A stretch of DNA of 64,000 bases, taken from positions 806,001 through 870,000 of the forward strand of contig JAADJZ010000018.1 of NCBI GenBank assembly GCA_011032825.1. The letters are read 5' to 3'. The first letter of the stretch is position 1. Each line of letters starts with the position of its first letter. Both the position numbers and the translations under genes were made by a program. The notes below the pieces were generated by a model. That model had not been told where the DNA came from. It saw only the letters and a list, made by a program, of their open reading frames with translations, and did no database searches. Origin of the DNA: Massariosphaeria phaeospora (Eukaryota; Ascomycota; Dothideomycetes; Pleosporales). Positions 60,776 through 64,000 of this stretch are shown here, one piece after another.

Positions 60776-61840
60776 TCAGCAGCACCACCTCTTCCTCCTC
60801 GCCCCGGACAACCTGAACACATCCTCCCACTCCCCCAACTGCGCCCTCGCGCCCCCCTTCCTGCCCCTCCTCCGAAACCCCCCACCGCCATCCTCCCCAC
60901 TCCTCACACTCCCATTCCCATTCCCCTCATCCATATCCAAGCCGCCCCAGCCGCCAATATCGCCGTACTGGATCCCGCTGGCCGGATCATCCGGGTCGAT
61001 ATTGCCGAGCTCGATCTTAGTGAGAATCATGCGGGCAAGGCGCTCAAACAGCTCGGTGACGTTGTCGCCCGACAGCGCGGACACCTCGACGGCGACGGCG
61101 ATGCCGTTCTGGCCGGCCCAGCGGGACGCCGTTTCCGCGGGGACTTCGCGGCCGTCGGGCGCGATGGTGGCGGGTTTGGAGAGGCCGAGCGAGGTGGTGG
61201 TGCGTAGGCTGGATTGCGAGCTCGGGGTGGGCGGCGCGAAGCCGTCGATGTCGCCGCCCGCGTCGCTGCCGTAGCTGCCGTACACGCCTGCACCGGACGC
61301 TGTCACTGTTGTACCCCCGCCCTCAACGACATCCGCTTTGTTGCCCGCTAGTATGACGGTCAGGTCCGGGCCCGCCAGCGCGCGCGCATCGTCTAGGAAC
61401 GTCTTCAGCGCCTCGAAGCTGCGCCAGCTGCTCACGTCGTAGATGAGGATGGCGCCGGCCGCGCCGCGGTAGTAGGAGCGCGAGACGGAGCGGAAGCGTT
61501 CGGTGCCGGCCGTGTCCCAGAGCTGCAGCTTTATGCGTTTGCGCGCCGAGGATGTGGGGTTGATGTGCACGATTTTGGAGGAGAATTCGACGCCGATGGT
61601 TTGCGACGAGAGGATGCGCCCTGGGGGTTTGTTAGTTGGTTTGGAGGGAGAGAGTGTGAGTGTTGGAAGGAAGGAAGGAAGGGTGGACGGACATTCGTTC
61701 TTTACGAAGCGGTGCAGTATACACGATCTAGACGGTACACGGGATCAGCGTGTATATAGTTGGTTGGTAGGGAGCGGAGAGACACACTTCCCCGCGCCGC
61801 TAGGTCCAAGCAATATGATCTTTGCGAGGTAGTCGTACAT
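60776..61840 (-). CDS. Rab4/Ypt4-like small GTPase with a long internal insertion
   Basis: Three exons, 61,840-61,788, 61,727-61,693 and 61,620-60,776; introns of 60 and 72 nt. Product 310 aa, starting MYDYLAKIILLGPSGAGKS (P-loop GPSGAGKS at 12-19). Switch I is SSQTIGVEF, G3 WDTAGTERF (64-72), G4 NKAD (123-126) and G5 SAL (about 209-211). The C-terminus ends RKRWCC, a double-geranylgeranylation signal, so it works on endosomal or recycling membranes by analogy with Rab4. Between G4 and G5 there are about 83 residues instead of the usual 30 or so: a Gly/Ser/Thr-rich insertion of about 50, and the region before the CC is also extended and Gly/Arg-rich. The tiny 35-nt second exon is needed to complete LHRFVKNEWRILSS. 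Confidence 0.92.
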
Positions 61841-62523
61841 GCTGCCGAGTTCCTGCTCCACTTGTCAGACTTATACCGCGCCCCCGAGCATGCTCCATTA
61901 CCTACTTGATCCCGACTCGGGGCTTCGGAGCTCTTGCTCGAAGCATTGGACGCTGCGCGCGCTCGTCCCATGGCGGCGGCGCTATCTTGGTGTCTGGGTC
62001 GGAAGGCGCAGTGCGCTCGAGTGAGAGTTGCAGAGGGGTATCGTCATCAAGACCGGGAGTTATACCGAGGCCCGCTGTGAAGAAGGAACGGCGCAACGGC
62101 GGGTGTTGGCCTCGAGTGTGCTGTTCAACGCTTGGGATCCTTATCGATGCGGGTGACGAACGAACATCCGGGTTCCGACAGTCTGTCACGCCCCGCGGGA
62201 TCTAGCTGCATCGAGAAGACCATGTCAGATGTTAGTGATTGACAGACGATAGACCAAGAGTCAAATCTCACCCACGAACGCTCGCTATGGGTAAGGAAGA
62301 GCGTGCCAGGTTGATATCACGAATGTATACAAGGAGCGACACAGTCGCATTATATATAAACATATAATTCATAAACTCAAGGAAACGGAGCTGGTCAAGC
62401 CTATTTACAACTCTCCAATGACGTGGCGCTATACAATGTAAGAAGATATAGAAAATACAACGTGGTATCCAAGGGAAAGACAATGCCAAAACGCCCATAC
62501 CAACAGGAACGACAACTCCAGAA
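61841..62523. other. Intergenic region between Rab4-like and copper ATPase genes
   Basis: Holds the Rab promoter and the copper ATPase 3' UTR. No supported gene; overlapping frames up to 127 codons show no family likeness. Confidence 0.45.
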
Positions 62524-64000
62524 CTATGAATCGCCCATGTCTCTCAGCGGCACGTACCCAGCCTCCTCCCTGTTCCTTCTCCTGGCCGCGATACTTTCCT
62601 TAACCCAGTCAACCGTCCAGGCGACCACGCCTCTACTCCCCAATTTCTCGGCCTCCATCTCGCTTCCTGAAAGTTCCGCCCCTGGATCGAGAACGGCAAC
62701 TTTCATCCATTTCGGCCGCTGCCAGAACTTCAAGTGCAAGCTGCTAAGAACCACGGAGACGGAAGAGCTGGCCATGGCAGCACCGGCTGCTCCGGGGTGG
62801 AGAGACAGGCCCCAGGGCAGGAAGAAGCCCATTGCAAATGGCAGACCAATGAAGTTGTACATGCATGCCCACGCGAGATTCAACTTGATGCGGTTGAAAA
62901 TATGTTTACTGAGGCACAAACTGGCGGGAATGGCAAGCAGATCCGTATTCGACATCAGGACGATAGACGCAGCTTCCATCGCAACATCGGTACCCGTCGA
63001 AAGGGCAATTCCAATATCGGCTGACGCGAGTGCCGGGGAGTCGTTGATACCATCACCAACCATGGCAACGACGTGGCCTCGTGATTGAAGATCTGCTACG
63101 ATAGCCTTCTTGTCAGCCGGGGTAGCCGAAGAATGTACGTCTGCAGCATCGATGCCAACTGCGGCTGCTACTACCAAGGCCGAGGACGAGGTATCGCCGG
63201 TAACAATGGACGCTGTCATTCCAAGACGGGAAAGGGCCAGGATAGCGGCGCGAGCCGAGGGCTTAATAGTGTCCGAGAGGCTTAGCGTTCCAGTGTATGT
63301 CTTGCCGATTGCCGTATGAATGACAGTCCGTCCTGCAGAACGTGCTTGAGAACCTCCGCGAGCGTTGGCGGACGGTGCAGAAGGCGTCAATGGCTCGTCC
63401 AGAAAGTCGGGTACATTAACGCCTTCAGAGGTGAGGTATGACGCGTTTCCGATCAAGACCCGGTATCGCGTTCGTTCGCGAGAGAGAGCAGCTTCGACGT
63501 TGGCAGCAATACCTTTGCCAACAACAGCCTCAAAGTCACCCACGGAACCGTCAAGAGTGCCATCAGGTCCAAGACGTAGATGTTCTTTTGCCGAATTAAC
63601 AATGGCCTTGGCGATGGGGTGTTCAGATCCCATCTCAGCGAGGCCAATCAGTGTCCACCAAAGATTCTTCTTGTGCGCGCTGCTTGCCCACTCGCCCTGG
63701 ATGTCTGCTTGCGAGACGCTCATTTTTCCTATGGTGAGAGTGCCCGTCTTGTCAAACACGATGTGATTCACTTTAGTCGCCGTCTCCAACGCTGCACCGC
63801 CCTTGACGAGGATACCATGCTCAGCACCGACGCCAGTTCCCACCATGACTGCTGTAGGCGTAGCAAGACCGAGCGCGCATGGACATGCGAAAACAATAAC
63901 AGCTATACAGAGCTTAATGCAAACCATCAGCTTGCCACCGCTGGCATGGTCGAGGAATACGTCGGGAGGGGATGGGAGGACATGGCTGAGGACCATCCAG
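62524..64000 (-). CDS. CCC2: Copper-transporting P1B-type ATPase (CCC2/ATP7 type), C-terminal part
   Basis: Open on the minus strand from the window edge to the stop at 62,524-62,526, at least 491 codons without an intron; the metal-binding N-terminus lies outside. Visible motifs in order: the CPC metal site in [14 protein letters not shown], the phosphorylation site FDKTGTLT, the P1B hallmark [10 protein letters not shown], the hinge [13 protein letters not shown], and the last two membrane helices with the Cu(I)-type signatures (Tyr-Asn in [14 protein letters not shown], Met-x2-Ser-Ser in [10 protein letters not shown]). These point to P1B-1 Cu(I) transport, as in CCC2, which loads copper into the secretory pathway for multicopper oxidases. 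The tail is charged and ends VPLRDMGDS. No damage is seen. Confidence 0.95.
   Translation of the reverse strand, partial: WMVLSHVLPSPPDVFLDHASGGKLMVCIKLCIAVIVFACPCALGLATPTAVMVGTGVGAEHGILVKGGAALETATKVNHIVFDKTGTLTIGKMSVSQADIQGEWASSAHKKNLWWTLIGLAEMGSEHPIAKAIVNSAKEHLRLGPDGTLDGSVGDFEAVVGKGIAANVEAALSRERTRYRVLIGNASYLTSEGVNVPDFLDEPLTPSAPSANARGGSQARSAGRTVIHTAIGKTYTGTLSLSDTIKPSARAAILALSRLGMTASIVTGDTSSSALVVAAAVGIDAADVHSSATPADKKAIVADLQSRGHVVAMVGDGINDSPALASADIGIALSTGTDVAMEAASIVLMSNTDLLAIPASLCLSKHIFNRIKLNLAWACMYNFIGLPFAMGFFLPWGLSLHPGAAGAAMASSSVSVVLSSLHLKFWQRPKWMKVAVLDPGAELSGSEMEAEKLGSRGVVAWTVDWVKESIAARRRNREEAGYVPLRDMGDS

Overview
The window is nuclear DNA of a filamentous ascomycete, most likely a dothideomycete (inference). 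The genes carry short spliceosomal introns (about 43-96 nt) with GT...CTAAC/CTGAC...AG signals. The gene set is fungal: a CBM1-GH10 xylanase, a trifunctional HIS4, a DUF4360 secreted protein and a Rab4/Ypt4-type GTPase. GC-balanced gene blocks alternate with very AT-rich, stop-riddled blocks whose changes fit repeat-induced point mutation (RIP, CpA->TpA).

Layout. AT-rich block 1 (1 to about 17,990) holds two dead Ty3/Gypsy retrotransposons on the minus strand, two foldback elements and a nested stack of pogo/Fot1-type DNA transposons. Gene block 1 (about 18,000-32,800) holds a peroxisomal ABCD transporter, a DUF4360 secreted protein, an aldehyde dehydrogenase broken by two frameshifts, and an acyltransferase-3 membrane protein. 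AT-rich block 2 (32,806-36,191) is a small TIR element blown up by later insertions; a nearly intact relative sits at 27,723-27,916. Gene block 2 (about 36,200-41,270) holds an isopenicillin-N-synthase-like 2OG-Fe(II) oxygenase, an FRG1-like protein transcribed divergently from it, and an epoxide hydrolase; it ends with a decayed Tc1/IS630-type transposon (41,270-42,998). AT-rich block 3 (43,000-54,180) is a patchwork of pogo/Fot1-type copies plus a foldback element. Gene block 3 (54,432-64,000) holds HIS4, the GH10 xylanase, a Rab4-like GTPase and the C-terminal part of a copper P-type ATPase cut by the window edge.

The genes do not form a pathway cluster: they are housekeeping and accessory genes each with its own promoter. 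No biosynthetic core enzyme, CRISPR array, rRNA or convincing tRNA was seen. The most distinctive signal is in the transposons. At least eight elements of several families share a TA target site, an ACGTA terminus and, just inside, a tandem repeat with a fixed 17-bp period whose sequence differs by family while the period does not. Exon boundaries of the genes were set by hand from splice signals and reading frame, and each spliced gene closes in frame; no database search was possible.
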